64,000 bases of DNA, taken from positions 62,001-126,000 of the forward strand of contig NZ_JAFFZM010000010.1 in assembly GCF_017676345.1 (NCBI RefSeq), read 5' to 3'. Every line of letters begins with the position of its first letter. Within the stretch, counting starts at the first letter, position 1. Below are positions 41,424 through 49,916 of this stretch, piece after piece. Origin of the DNA: Streptomyces smyrnaeus (GTDB taxonomy: Bacteria > Actinomycetota > Actinomycetes > Streptomycetales > Streptomycetaceae). Position numbers and translations under genes: made by a program. Under the pieces are notes generated by a model. That model did not search any database, was not told where the DNA came from, and saw only the letters and a program-made list of their open reading frames with translations.

Positions 41424-42901
41424 CCAGCGACAACACAACAACGAAGCCCTCGGCCCGAGCTGCCGGGGGCACCGGGGAGGAACTGCCCGGCGGTGCTCGG
41501 CGGGAGTCCGCCGTCGGCGGGGTGTGGCAGGCGTTGGCGAGCGGGCCCGCAGGGTTCCTGGGCTCCCTGTGGCCGGTGCGGGCGATGGGCTATCTGCTGG
41601 CGGGCGGGGTGCTGGGGCTCGGCTGGCTCTTCCTCGCCGTGGGCCTCGTGGTGGTCGGGATCCTGCTGCTGCCCACCGGTGTCGGAGTGATCGCGCTGCT
41701 GTGCGTACCGGCGTCCGCCGCCGGGCTCGCCGGGCTGGAGCGGCGGCGGTTGCGCTGGCTCGACCCCCGGGAGGCCCCCTCGCCGCACCAGAACGGGTAC
41801 GCCCCGGGCGAGGACGAGGCGGGCGGCAACGCGGCGCGGCGGGCGCTGCGCAGACTGTGGCGGCGCGCCAGAACCCCCGCCACCTGGGTGGAGTTCGGCT
41901 TCGCGCTGCCCAACGCGGTGCTGTCGGTGCTGGACCTGCTGGTGGTGGTGCTGGGGCTCGGGCTGGTCGCCAGCCAGCCGTTCGCGCTTCTCACCGTGCT
42001 GGGCGGCGACCAGGTGATGTACGGCGAGGGCATCGTGCTGACCGAGCCGGTGCAGGTCCTGCCGTGGCTCCTGCTGACACCGGTCTTCGCCGCGCTCGCC
42101 TGCTACACCTTCGCGGGGCTGGCCGGAATGCGGGCGGCACTCGCCCGGGCCGCGCTGGTGGGGCCGCGCCGGGAGAAGGAGTTGGACGCGCGGCTGACGG
42201 AAGTGACCGCCTCCCGTGCCCGGCTGGCCGACGCGTTCGAGGTGGAGCGCCGCCGGATCGAGCGCGATCTGCACGACGGCGCCCAGCAGCGACTGACCGG
42301 CCTGATCATGACGCTGGGCCTGGCGAAGCTGGACGCCGACCCCGCCCTTGTCGCCAAGGCGCAGGACGAGGCGCGCGCGGTACTGGCCGAACTGCGGGAT
42401 CTGGTACACGGAATCCAGCCGTCGGTGCTCACCGACCGGGGCCTGGGGGCGGCGCTCGAAGCGCTGGCCGAGCGCTCGCCCGTACCGGTACGGGTGGACG
42501 AGCGCCTCGGTTCCTTGCGGCCCGCCGAGGCGCTGGAGATCGCCGCCTACTTCGCCGCCTCGGAGGCGTTGACCAATGTGGCCAAGCACAGTGGGGCCGC
42601 ACACGCCACGGTGACCGTACGGGGCGGGCGGACACTGACGGTGGAGGTCCGCGACGACGGCCGGGGCGGCGCCGACCCGGAGCGGGGCACAGGTCTGACG
42701 GGGCTCGCCGACCGGCTCGCGGTGCACGGCGGGAGGCTCCGCCTCTCCAGCCCGCCCGGCGGCCCCACCGTGGTGCGGATGGAGCTGCCGTGGGCGGACG
42801 GCGCACAAGGCGCCGGGGCAAGGGAGGATGGGAGCACAACCGGGTTGACGGAGCCACCCCGCGAGGGGCGCAGGGAGATACATGCGGCTGGTGATTGCTG
42901 A
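41420..42901 (+). CDS. Sensor histidine kinase (HisKA_3 / NarX-like)
   Basis: A 493-residue membrane kinase. There are about four hydrophobic segments between residues 40 and 250 in the sensor half, then the dimerisation helix EVERRRIERDLHDGAQQRL with phospho-acceptor His285, then HATPase motifs YFAASEALTNVAKHSGAAH, VEVRDDGRGG and GTGLTGLADRLAVHGG. The sensor is a membrane-embedded domain without an obvious periplasmic ligand domain. It overlaps the response regulator by 20 nt. Signal unknown. Confidence 0.9.
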   Translation: MTSDNTTTKPSARAAGGTGEELPGGARRESAVGGVWQALASGPAGFLGSLWPVRAMGYLLAGGVLGLGWLFLAVGLVVVGILLLPTGVGVIALLCVPASAAGLAGLERRRLRWLDPREAPSPHQNGYAPGEDEAGGNAARRALRRLWRRARTPATWVEFGFALPNAVLSVLDLLVVVLGLGLVASQPFALLTVLGGDQVMYGEGIVLTEPVQVLPWLLLTPVFAALACYTFAGLAGMRAALARAALVGPRREKELDARLTEVTASRARLADAFEVERRRIERDLHDGAQQRLTGLIMTLGLAKLDADPALVAKAQDEARAVLAELRDLVHGIQPSVLTDRGLGAALEALAERSPVPVRVDERLGSLRPAEALEIAAYFAASEALTNVAKHSGAAHATVTVRGGRTLTVEVRDDGRGGADPERGTGLTGLADRLAVHGGRLRLSSPPGGPTVVRMELPWADGAQGAGAREDGSTTGLTEPPREGRREIHAAGDC

Positions 42902-43592
42902 GGATTCCGTACTGCTGCGCGAGGGGTTGAGCCAGATCCTCGCGCGCTTCGGCCACGAGGTGTGCGCGGGCGTCGGTGACGCGCCGGCACTGCTGGAGGC
43001 CGTGGCCGCGCACGCGCCGGACTGCGTCGTCACGGATGTGCGGATGCCGCCCGGGCTGCGGGACGAGGGGCTGCGGGCCGCGCTCCAACTGCGCACCGAG
43101 CACCCCGCGCTTCCGGTGCTGGTGCTCTCGCAGTACGTCGAGAACTCCTACGCGGCGGACCTGCTGGCCACCGGCGACGGAGTCGGCTATCTGCTCAAGG
43201 ACCGGGTCGGGGAGGTCGCGGAGTTCATCGAGGCGCTGGAGCGGGTGGCCGCGGGCGGCACCGCCATCGACCCCGAGGTGGTCCGGCGGCTGCTGGCCCC
43301 CGACCGCGAACCCGCCGAACTGCGGCGGCTGACGGCCCGGGAGCGCGAGGTGCTGGCCGCCATGGCGGAGGGGCGCTCCAACGGCGGCATCGCCCGCGCG
43401 CTGGTCGTCAGCGAGGCCGCGGTCGTCAAACACGTCCGCTCCATCCTCACCAAGCTCGACCTTCCGCCCGCACCCGACGACCACCGCCGGGTCCTGGCCG
43501 TCCTGGCGTATCTGCGCCACCCCGACCGGAGCCCCGCAACGGCGGCCGACCCCGCCCCCGCCCCCGCTCGTACTCCTCGGCACCCGGCCTAG
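42882..43592 (+). CDS. LuxR/NarL family response regulator
   Basis: A 236-residue response regulator. The receiver has phospho-acceptor Asp52 in VVTDVRMPP and acidic Glu7-Asp8; the output domain is a LuxR helix-turn-helix, LTAREREVLAAMAEGRSNGGIARALVVSEAAVVKH. It overlaps the kinase gene by 20 nt and is its partner. A 35-residue Pro/Ala tail ends the protein. Probably activates the same transport/glycosylation unit or other targets; no operator identified. Confidence 0.92.
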   Translation: MRLVIAEDSVLLREGLSQILARFGHEVCAGVGDAPALLEAVAAHAPDCVVTDVRMPPGLRDEGLRAALQLRTEHPALPVLVLSQYVENSYAADLLATGDGVGYLLKDRVGEVAEFIEALERVAAGGTAIDPEVVRRLLAPDREPAELRRLTAREREVLAAMAEGRSNGGIARALVVSEAAVVKHVRSILTKLDLPPAPDDHRRVLAVLAYLRHPDRSPATAADPAPAPARTPRHPA

Positions 43593-43613
43593 CCGGGCGG
43601 GCCGCCCCCTCCT

Positions 43614-43725
43614 GGACCGGCCGCCCTCCTCAGCTCATCCGCAGTGCCAGGCTGTGCTTGTCCGGGGGCAACCCCCGGGCCCCCGGCCGGGACCGGCCAC
43701 CCTCCTCAGCTCATCCGCAGTGCCA
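43614..43725. repeat. 36-bp direct repeat duplicating the pucR 3' end
   Basis: GGACCGGCC(G/A)CCCTCCTCAG continuing through CTCATCCGCAGTGCCA occurs at 43614-43649 and 43690-43725, 35 of 36 identical, period 76 bp. The right copy contains the actual end and stop of pucR; the left copy is a leftover duplicate. A short remnant (GCTTGTCC) follows the left copy as well. Confidence 0.85.
43662..43678. terminator. Hairpin between the two-component genes and pucR
   Basis: CCGGGGG-CAA-CCCCCGG, a 7-bp GC-only stem between two convergent genes and between the two copies of the 36-bp repeat. Confidence 0.55.
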
Positions 43726-45562
43726 AGAAGAAGTCGAGCTTGTCCTCCAGGCGGGACAGGTCGCGGCCGGTGAGCTGTTCGATGCGGCTGACGCGGTAGC
43801 GAAGCGTGTTGACGTGCAGGTGGAGGCGGCCCGCGCAGCGGGTCCAGGAGCCGTCCGAGGAGAGGAACGCCTCCAGGGTGGGCACCAGTTCGGCGCGGTG
43901 CTTGCGGTCGTACTCGCGCAGCGGGTCCAGCAGGCGGGCGGTGAAGGCGCGGCGTACGTCGTCCGGCACGAAGGGCAGCAGCAGCACGTGCGAGGCCAGC
44001 TCCTCGTGGCCCGCCGCGCGGACCGCGCCCGGGCGGGCGGCGGCGACCCGGCGGGCGTGCCGGGCCTCCTCCAGCGCGCCCCGCAGTCCCTCGGCCGAGT
44101 GCACGGCAGCGCTGACCCCCAGCGTCAGTCGCCCGTCGTTCGCCAGGGCGCGTCCCAGCGGCTCGCTGACCTCGGCCAGCAGGGTGTCCGCGTGCAGCCC
44201 CTCCGAGCCGCGTACGCCCGTGAGCCTGGCGGGCCCCTGCTCCTGGGCGCCCTCCGCAGTGCTGCGCGCGCCGGTGCCCGGGTGCGAGTCCGCGCCGGAG
44301 GCCGAGGCCGTTCCGGAGTCCGGGGCCGCGCCGCGTCCCGTCTCGGTGCGTGCTGTCTCGGTGCGCCCCGTCCCGGCCCCGTCCTCGGAGCCGTCGGGGT
44401 GCTCGGCCCCCGCTTCGGCCTCCCCGGTCAGCGGCACCAGTGCCACCGCCTCGCCGTCCACATGGGCGACGGCGATCCGGTCCGAGCCGTCCGGGCCCGT
44501 GGCGCGCGGGTCGACCAGCAGCTCTTCCAGCAGGGACTGGGCGATGGCGCCGCCCTCCAGGGCGCGCGCCGGGTCGGGCTCGTCCCAGTCGACGCGGGCC
44601 ACGATCACCTGCCAGGCGGGTGCCGCACCCTGTCCGGGCAGCAGTACGGGTGCCGCCACCCGCAGCCGCGCGGCGATCTCGGAGGGCGGTGCCCCGGTCT
44701 GCACCAGTTCCAGCACCTCCTGCGCCAGCCTGCGGCGCACGGTGCGGGCGGCGTCGCGTCTGTCGCGTTCGACGGCGATGAGCTGGGTGACGCCGTGCAG
44801 CAGGTCGAGGCGTTCGGCGGGCCAGTCGCCGGTGTCGGCGGCGACGGCCAGCAGCCAGTCGGACAGGACGGTGCGGCGCGCGTCGCCGGTGCCGCGGCTG
44901 ACGGGGAAGAGGGAGTAGGCCACGCCTTCGTCGACCGTCCGGTGCGGGCTGCGCCGTCCGGTGCGGACGGCGGCCATATGGGCGCCCGCCAGCCGGGCGG
45001 CGGCGGCGTGCGGCAGCACCGGTCCTTCGCTGGGGCCGGCGATCTGGCGGCCGGTGGGGGAGAGCACCCAGGCGGCCAGGTCCAGGTCCGAGCCGAGCAG
45101 GTCGAGGACCGCGTCGGGGCCCCCGCCGGCGGGCCCGGAGGACATCAGGCGCCGGTGCCGGTCCACGACGGCGGCCAGGTCTCCGGCGCGCTCGGTGGAG
45201 ACCTGGCGGACCACGTGCTCGGTGATGGTGGCGAAGGCGACGGACTCGGTGACGGAGAACAGCGGCAGCCGGTGCCGGGCGCAGGCCTGCACCAGGTCCT
45301 CGGGGACGGTGCCGAGCTCCGCCTCGCCCGCGGCCAGGCCCGCGACCCCCGCCGTGGCCAGGATCTGGACGAAGGACTCGGAGTCCGTCGGCGCGTGTCG
45401 CCACGCCAGGCCCGTCAGCACCAGCTCACCGCCGGACAGATAGCGGCTGGGGTCGCGCAGGTCGGTGGTCATGACACCGCGCACCGTACGGTCCAGTTCC
45501 TCCTCGCCGCCGAGGAGCCGGAGGCCCAGCGAGTCGTTCTCCAGGAGCGCGCGCAGCCGCAT
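43706..45562 (-). CDS. pucR: PucR family transcriptional regulator of purine catabolism
   Basis: A 618-residue regulator. The N-terminal PucR domain begins MRLRALLENDSLGLRLLGG, and LRDPSRYLSGGELVLTGL is typical; a middle GGDEF-like region with a long Ala/Glu/Thr linker follows; the C-terminus is the HTH_30 (LHLHVNTLRYRVSRIEQLTGRDL). PucR proteins control purine and ureide breakdown. It is divergent from the xanthine dehydrogenase operon, which is its likely target. ATG 45562. Confidence 0.9.
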   Translation of the reverse strand: MRLRALLENDSLGLRLLGGEEELDRTVRGVMTTDLRDPSRYLSGGELVLTGLAWRHAPTDSESFVQILATAGVAGLAAGEAELGTVPEDLVQACARHRLPLFSVTESVAFATITEHVVRQVSTERAGDLAAVVDRHRRLMSSGPAGGGPDAVLDLLGSDLDLAAWVLSPTGRQIAGPSEGPVLPHAAAARLAGAHMAAVRTGRRSPHRTVDEGVAYSLFPVSRGTGDARRTVLSDWLLAVAADTGDWPAERLDLLHGVTQLIAVERDRRDAARTVRRRLAQEVLELVQTGAPPSEIAARLRVAAPVLLPGQGAAPAWQVIVARVDWDEPDPARALEGGAIAQSLLEELLVDPRATGPDGSDRIAVAHVDGEAVALVPLTGEAEAGAEHPDGSEDGAGTGRTETARTETGRGAAPDSGTASASGADSHPGTGARSTAEGAQEQGPARLTGVRGSEGLHADTLLAEVSEPLGRALANDGRLTLGVSAAVHSAEGLRGALEEARHARRVAAARPGAVRAAGHEELASHVLLLPFVPDDVRRAFTARLLDPLREYDRKHRAELVPTLEAFLSSDGSWTRCAGRLHLHVNTLRYRVSRIEQLTGRDLSRLEDKLDFFLALRMS

Positions 45563-45868
45563 CGTCTTGTCGCCTGCCGTTCGTGTTTCGTCTCGGGTGG
45601 GGCGGAGGGGCGTGGCCATGCCACCGGGGTGTGACCGGGAGGAAACCGTGAGGTTACTGGTTCCCGGCTTTCGTCTGAATCTACAAGACCGGGTGGCCGA
45701 CCAGCCAAACGCTTCATGTTTTCGGTGACTGCACCGCGGCGGGTACCTGTCGGTGTACTGACCGCATCCCCTCCGCATCTCCCACCTCCCATCGCACCAC
45801 TCCGGATCGCACCGCGAAACAGCACCCCCTGTCAGCACCCCCCAACCAGCACACCGAGAAGAGACACC
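45563..45868. other. 306-bp divergent promoter region pucR / xdh
   Basis: Holds the promoters of pucR and the xanthine dehydrogenase operon. An AT-rich patch at 45700-45725 contains AAAC-GCTTCAT-GTTT (45707-45721), a possible half-palindromic operator. GTAC occurs twice nearby. No -35/-10 pair can be fixed. Confidence 0.35.
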
Positions 45869-46774
45869 ATGGAGTTCCTGCGCCCGGCCAGTTGGGAGGA
45901 GGCGCTCGCCGCGAAGGCGGAGCACCCCTCAGCCGTGCCCATCGCGGGTGGCACCGATGTCATGGTCGAGATCAACTTCGATCACCGCCGCCCCACCCAT
46001 CTCATGGATCTGAACCGGGTCCATGAGCTGCACGAGTGGGAGATCGGTGACGAGACCGTCCGGCTCGGCGCCTCCGTGCCCTACTCGAAGATCATCGACG
46101 AGCTCGCCCACGAGTTGCCGGGCCTCGCGCTGGCTTCGCACACCGTCGGCTCCCCGCAGATCCGCAACCGGGGCAGCGTCGGCGGCAATCTCGGCGCCGC
46201 CTCCCCCGCAGGGGACTCGCACCCCGCGCTGCTCGCAGCGGGCGCCGAGGTCGAGGCCGAGTCGGTGCGGGGCACCCGGTTCATCCCGGTGGAGGACTTC
46301 TACACCGGGGTGAAGCGCAACGCGCTCGCCGAGGACGAACTGATCAAACGCGTCCACATCAAGAAGGCCGACGGGCCGCAGCAGTTCTCGAAGGTCGGCA
46401 CCCGCAACGCCATGGTCATCGCGGTCTGCGCCTTCGGTATCGCGCTGCACCCCGAGACCCGCACCGTCCGGGCCGGCATCGGCTCGGCGGCACCGACCCC
46501 GCTGCGGGCCCGCACCGCCGAGGACTTCCTGGGCGCGGCGCTGGAGGAGGGCGGCCTGTGGGACAGCGGCAGGACGATCCCGCCGTCCGTGGCCCGCGAG
46601 TTCGCCGAACTGTGCTCCGGCGCCTGCAATCCGATCGACGACGTACGGGGCAGCGCCGCCTACCGCCGCCGCGCCGTGGGCGTCATGGCCCGGCGCACGC
46701 TGGGCTGGGTCTGGGAGAGCTACCGCGCCACCGGGAACGGCCGCACCACCGAAGGAGGCGCCCAATGCGCGTGA
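45869..46774 (+). CDS. xdhB: Xanthine dehydrogenase, FAD-binding subunit
   Basis: A 301-residue subunit that passes electrons from the iron-sulfur subunit to NAD+ through FAD. FAD motifs: IAGGTDVMVEINF and TVGSPQIRNRGSVGGNLGAA; the C-terminus has the CO dehydrogenase flavoprotein domain. First gene of a three-subunit operon; the next gene starts 10 nt before its stop, with GAAGGAGG inside its own 3' end as ribosome site. Oxidises hypoxanthine and xanthine to urate. Confidence 0.92.
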   Translation: MEFLRPASWEEALAAKAEHPSAVPIAGGTDVMVEINFDHRRPTHLMDLNRVHELHEWEIGDETVRLGASVPYSKIIDELAHELPGLALASHTVGSPQIRNRGSVGGNLGAASPAGDSHPALLAAGAEVEAESVRGTRFIPVEDFYTGVKRNALAEDELIKRVHIKKADGPQQFSKVGTRNAMVIAVCAFGIALHPETRTVRAGIGSAAPTPLRARTAEDFLGAALEEGGLWDSGRTIPPSVAREFAELCSGACNPIDDVRGSAAYRRRAVGVMARRTLGWVWESYRATGNGRTTEGGAQCA

Positions 46775-47289
46775 CATTCACCGTCAACGGACGGCGGCAC
46801 GAGGCCGACGACGTGTGGGAGGGCGAGTCCCTGCTGTACGTGCTGCGCGAGCGGATGGGGCTGCCCGGCTCCAAGAACGCCTGCGAACAGGGCGAGTGCG
46901 GTTCCTGCACGGTCCGTCTGGACGGCGAGCCGGTCTGCGCCTGCCTGGTGGCCGCCGGGCAGGTCGAGGGCCGCGAGGTCGTCACCGTCGAGGGGCTCGC
47001 CGAGTACGCCCGGGAGCGGGACGGTTCCGAGGGGAGGGGGAGCACCGGTGATCTCGCACCGGTGCAGCAGGCGTTCATCGACGCCGGCGCCGTGCAGTGC
47101 GGCTTTTGCACCCCCGGTCTGCTGGTCGCCGCCGACGAGCTGATCGAGCGCAACCCGCAGCCGACCGACGCGGACATCCGCGAGGCGCTCTCCGGCAATC
47201 TGTGCCGCTGCACCGGATACGAGAAGATCATGGACGCCGTCCGGCTGGCCGCCGCCCGCGCCGACGACAGCGCGCCGGAGGTGGTCTGA
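46765..47289 (+). CDS. xdhC: Xanthine dehydrogenase, [2Fe-2S] subunit
   Basis: A 174-residue protein with two [2Fe-2S] clusters. Ligands of the plant-type cluster are in CEQGECGSCTVRLDG and EPVCAC, those of the second in CGFCTPG and LCRCTGYEKI. It relays electrons from the molybdenum centre to FAD. A 10-residue insertion (DGSEGRGSTG near residue 88) is not conserved in most homologues. It overlaps the FAD subunit gene by 10 nt and is followed by the large subunit 1 nt later. The gene symbol follows three-subunit naming; it is not the XdhC maturation factor. Confidence 0.9.
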   Translation: MRVTFTVNGRRHEADDVWEGESLLYVLRERMGLPGSKNACEQGECGSCTVRLDGEPVCACLVAAGQVEGREVVTVEGLAEYARERDGSEGRGSTGDLAPVQQAFIDAGAVQCGFCTPGLLVAADELIERNPQPTDADIREALSGNLCRCTGYEKIMDAVRLAAARADDSAPEVV

Positions 47290-47290
47290 G

Positions 47291-49684
47291 ATGGCCCCCA
47301 CGACCGGACCCGGCCGTACGCCCACCCAGCTCGACCAGGGCGCCGACACCAAAGGTGGTGTGGGGGAGTCCCCGCTGCGTCCGGACGGCACCCTCAAGGT
47401 GACCGGGGAGTTCGCCTACTCCTCCGACATGTGGCACGAGGACATGCTGTGGGGCTGCACGCTGCGCAGCCCGCACGCGCACGCCGAGATCGTCTCCGTC
47501 GACATCAGCGAGGCGCTCGAGCAGCCGGGCGTGCACGCCGTGCTGACCTACGACGACCTCCCGACCGAGATGAAGAACTACGGCCTGGAGATCAAGGACA
47601 CCCCCGTCCTGGCCCACGGCCGGGTCCGCCACCACGGTGAGCCCGTCGCGCTGGTGGCGGCCGACCACCCGGAGACGGCCCGCCGCGCCGCGGCCAAGAT
47701 CAAGGTCGACTACCGCGAACTGCCCGTCGTGCACGACGAGGAGTCCGCGCTGGCGAAGGACGCGCCGCTGCTCCATCCGGACCGCGACGACGACCACGCC
47801 CGGCATGTCCCGCACCCCAATGTGGTGCACCGCCAGCCCATCGTGCGCGGTGACGCGGGCGCGGCGGCCCGGCGCGCCGATGTGATCGTCACCGGCGAGT
47901 ACGAGGTCGGCATGCAGGACCAGGCGTTCCTCGGCCCCGAGTCGGGGCTGGCCGTGCCCGCCGAGGACGGCGGTGTGGACCTCTACATCGCCACCCAGTG
48001 GCTGCACTCCGACCTGCGCCAGATCGCCCCCGTCCTCGGGCTGCCCGAGGAGAAGGTGCGTATGACGCTCTCCGGCGTCGGCGGTGCCTTCGGCGGGCGC
48101 GAGGACCTGTCCATGCAGATCCACGCCTGTCTGCTGGCGCTGGTCACCGGCAAGCCCGTGAAGATCGTCTACAACCGCTTCGAGTCGTTCTTCGGGCATG
48201 TGCACCGCCACCCCGCGAAGCTGTGGTACGAGCACGGCGCCACCCGCGACGGCAAGATCACTCATATGAAGTGCCGCATCGTGCTGGACGGCGGCGCCTA
48301 CGCCTCCGCCTCCCCGGCCGTGGTCGGCAACGCGGCCTCGCTCAGCGTCGGCCCGTACGTGGTCGACGACGTGGAGATCGAGGCGCTGGCGCTCTACACC
48401 AACAACCCGCCCTGCGGCGCGATGCGCGGCTTCGGTGCGGTACAGGCCTGCTTCGCCTACGAGGCCCAGATGGACAAGCTCGCCGCCGAGCTGGGCATGG
48501 ACCCGGTCGAACTGCGCCGGCGCAACGCCATGTCGCAGGGCACCCTGCTGCCCACCGGGCAGGCCGTGGACTCCCCGGCACCCGTCGCCGAACTGCTGCG
48601 CCGGGTCAAGGCGATGCCGCTGCCGCTGGAGGCGCAGTGGGAGACCGTCGGCGGCGAGCCCGATGTACGGGCCCTGCCGGGCGGCCTGTCCAACACCACG
48701 CACGGCGAGGGTGTCGTACGGGGCGTCGGCTATGCCGTCGGCATCAAGAACGTCGGCTTCTCCGAGGGCTTCGACGACTACTCCACGGCACGGGTGCGGC
48801 TGGAGGTGGTCGGCGGGGAGCCGGTGGCGATGGTGCACACCGCGATGGCCGAGGTCGGCCAGGGCGGCATCACCGTGCACGCCCAGATCGCCCGCACGGA
48901 GCTGGGCGTCGCCCAGGTGACCATCCACCCGGCCGACACCCAGGTCGGCTCGGCCGGCTCCACCTCCGCCTCCCGACAGACGTATGTGACCGGGGGCGCC
49001 GTCCAGCACGTGTGCCGACTGGTGCGCGAGCAGGTGCTGGAGCGCGGGCGCGAACGGTTCGGCACCTACCACCCGGCCTGGGCGAGCGCCGAACTGCTGC
49101 TGGAGGGCGGCAAGGTGGTCACCGACGGCGGTGAGGTACTCGCCTCGCTGGTGGACGTGCTCGGCGACGAGCCCGTCGAGGCCGAGGACGAGTGGCGGCA
49201 CCGGCCCACCGAGGCCTTCGACCTGAAGACCGGTCAGGGCTTCGGCCACGTCCAGTACTCCTTCGCCGCGCACCGCGCCGTGGTGGAGGTCGACACCGAG
49301 CTCGGGCTGGTCAAGGTCGTCGAACTGGCTTGCGCACAGGACGTGGGCAAGGCGATGAACCCGCAGGCCGTGGAGGGCCAGATCCAGGGCGGCACCGTAC
49401 AAGGGCTCGGGCTCGCGGTGATGGAGGAGATCGTGGTCGACGCCCGGGCCAAGGTCCGCAACCCCTCCTTCACGGACTATCTGATCCCCACGATTCTGGA
49501 CACGCCGACCATCCCGGTCGACGTGCTGGAGCTCGCCGACGAACACGCGCCCTACGGGCTGCGTGGTGCCGGTGAGGCGCCGACCCTGTCGTCGACGCCT
49601 GCCGTGCTGGCGGCCGTCCGCGCTGCGACCGGTAGGGCGCTGCCGCGGGTGCCGGTGCGGCCGGAGCACATCGTCGAGGTGTGA
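47291..49684 (+). CDS. xdhA: Xanthine dehydrogenase, molybdopterin-binding subunit
   Basis: The 797-residue catalytic subunit. Molybdopterin-cytosine/guanine-type motifs are visible: GVGGAFGGREDLSMQI, PCGAMRGFGAVQ, AEVGQGGITVHAQ and the catalytic Glu in GLRGAGEAPTLSSTPAV near the C-terminus. The first 80 residues (PLRPDGTLKVTGEFAYSSD) form the usual ab-hammerhead domain. It ends the xdh unit. Xanthine is preferred as substrate because of PucR and the purine permease neighbours; other purine-like hydroxylations are possible. Confidence 0.92.
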   Translation: MAPTTGPGRTPTQLDQGADTKGGVGESPLRPDGTLKVTGEFAYSSDMWHEDMLWGCTLRSPHAHAEIVSVDISEALEQPGVHAVLTYDDLPTEMKNYGLEIKDTPVLAHGRVRHHGEPVALVAADHPETARRAAAKIKVDYRELPVVHDEESALAKDAPLLHPDRDDDHARHVPHPNVVHRQPIVRGDAGAAARRADVIVTGEYEVGMQDQAFLGPESGLAVPAEDGGVDLYIATQWLHSDLRQIAPVLGLPEEKVRMTLSGVGGAFGGREDLSMQIHACLLALVTGKPVKIVYNRFESFFGHVHRHPAKLWYEHGATRDGKITHMKCRIVLDGGAYASASPAVVGNAASLSVGPYVVDDVEIEALALYTNNPPCGAMRGFGAVQACFAYEAQMDKLAAELGMDPVELRRRNAMSQGTLLPTGQAVDSPAPVAELLRRVKAMPLPLEAQWETVGGEPDVRALPGGLSNTTHGEGVVRGVGYAVGIKNVGFSEGFDDYSTARVRLEVVGGEPVAMVHTAMAEVGQGGITVHAQIARTELGVAQVTIHPADTQVGSAGSTSASRQTYVTGGAVQHVCRLVREQVLERGRERFGTYHPAWASAELLLEGGKVVTDGGEVLASLVDVLGDEPVEAEDEWRHRPTEAFDLKTGQGFGHVQYSFAAHRAVVEVDTELGLVKVVELACAQDVGKAMNPQAVEGQIQGGTVQGLGLAVMEEIVVDARAKVRNPSFTDYLIPTILDTPTIPVDVLELADEHAPYGLRGAGEAPTLSSTPAVLAAVRAATGRALPRVPVRPEHIVEV

Positions 49685-49916
49685 GTTTCCCCGTCCCGTC
49701 CCTACCCGTTCCTCCGGGGGCCCCACGCCCCCGGACCCCCCATTCCCGGGCCGAGGGGCCGTAGCGGCCCTCCGCTTCGGAGGACCGCCGGCCGAAGGCC
49801 GGGCAAGGAGCGGGCGGGACCGGGAACAAGGCAAGACGCGGGCCGTCCCCCGGGTCGTGCTTCCCAAATCCTCGGCGTCTGCCGAGGTGCCCCTATGAAC
49901 CTTGGGAGTCAGCACA

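Noticed and set aside
46765..47289. Possible confusion of the [2Fe-2S] subunit with the XdhC maturation factor
   Set aside because: Sequence has eight cluster-type Cys and no Rossmann domain; the maturation factor is the separate gene at 51518-52681.
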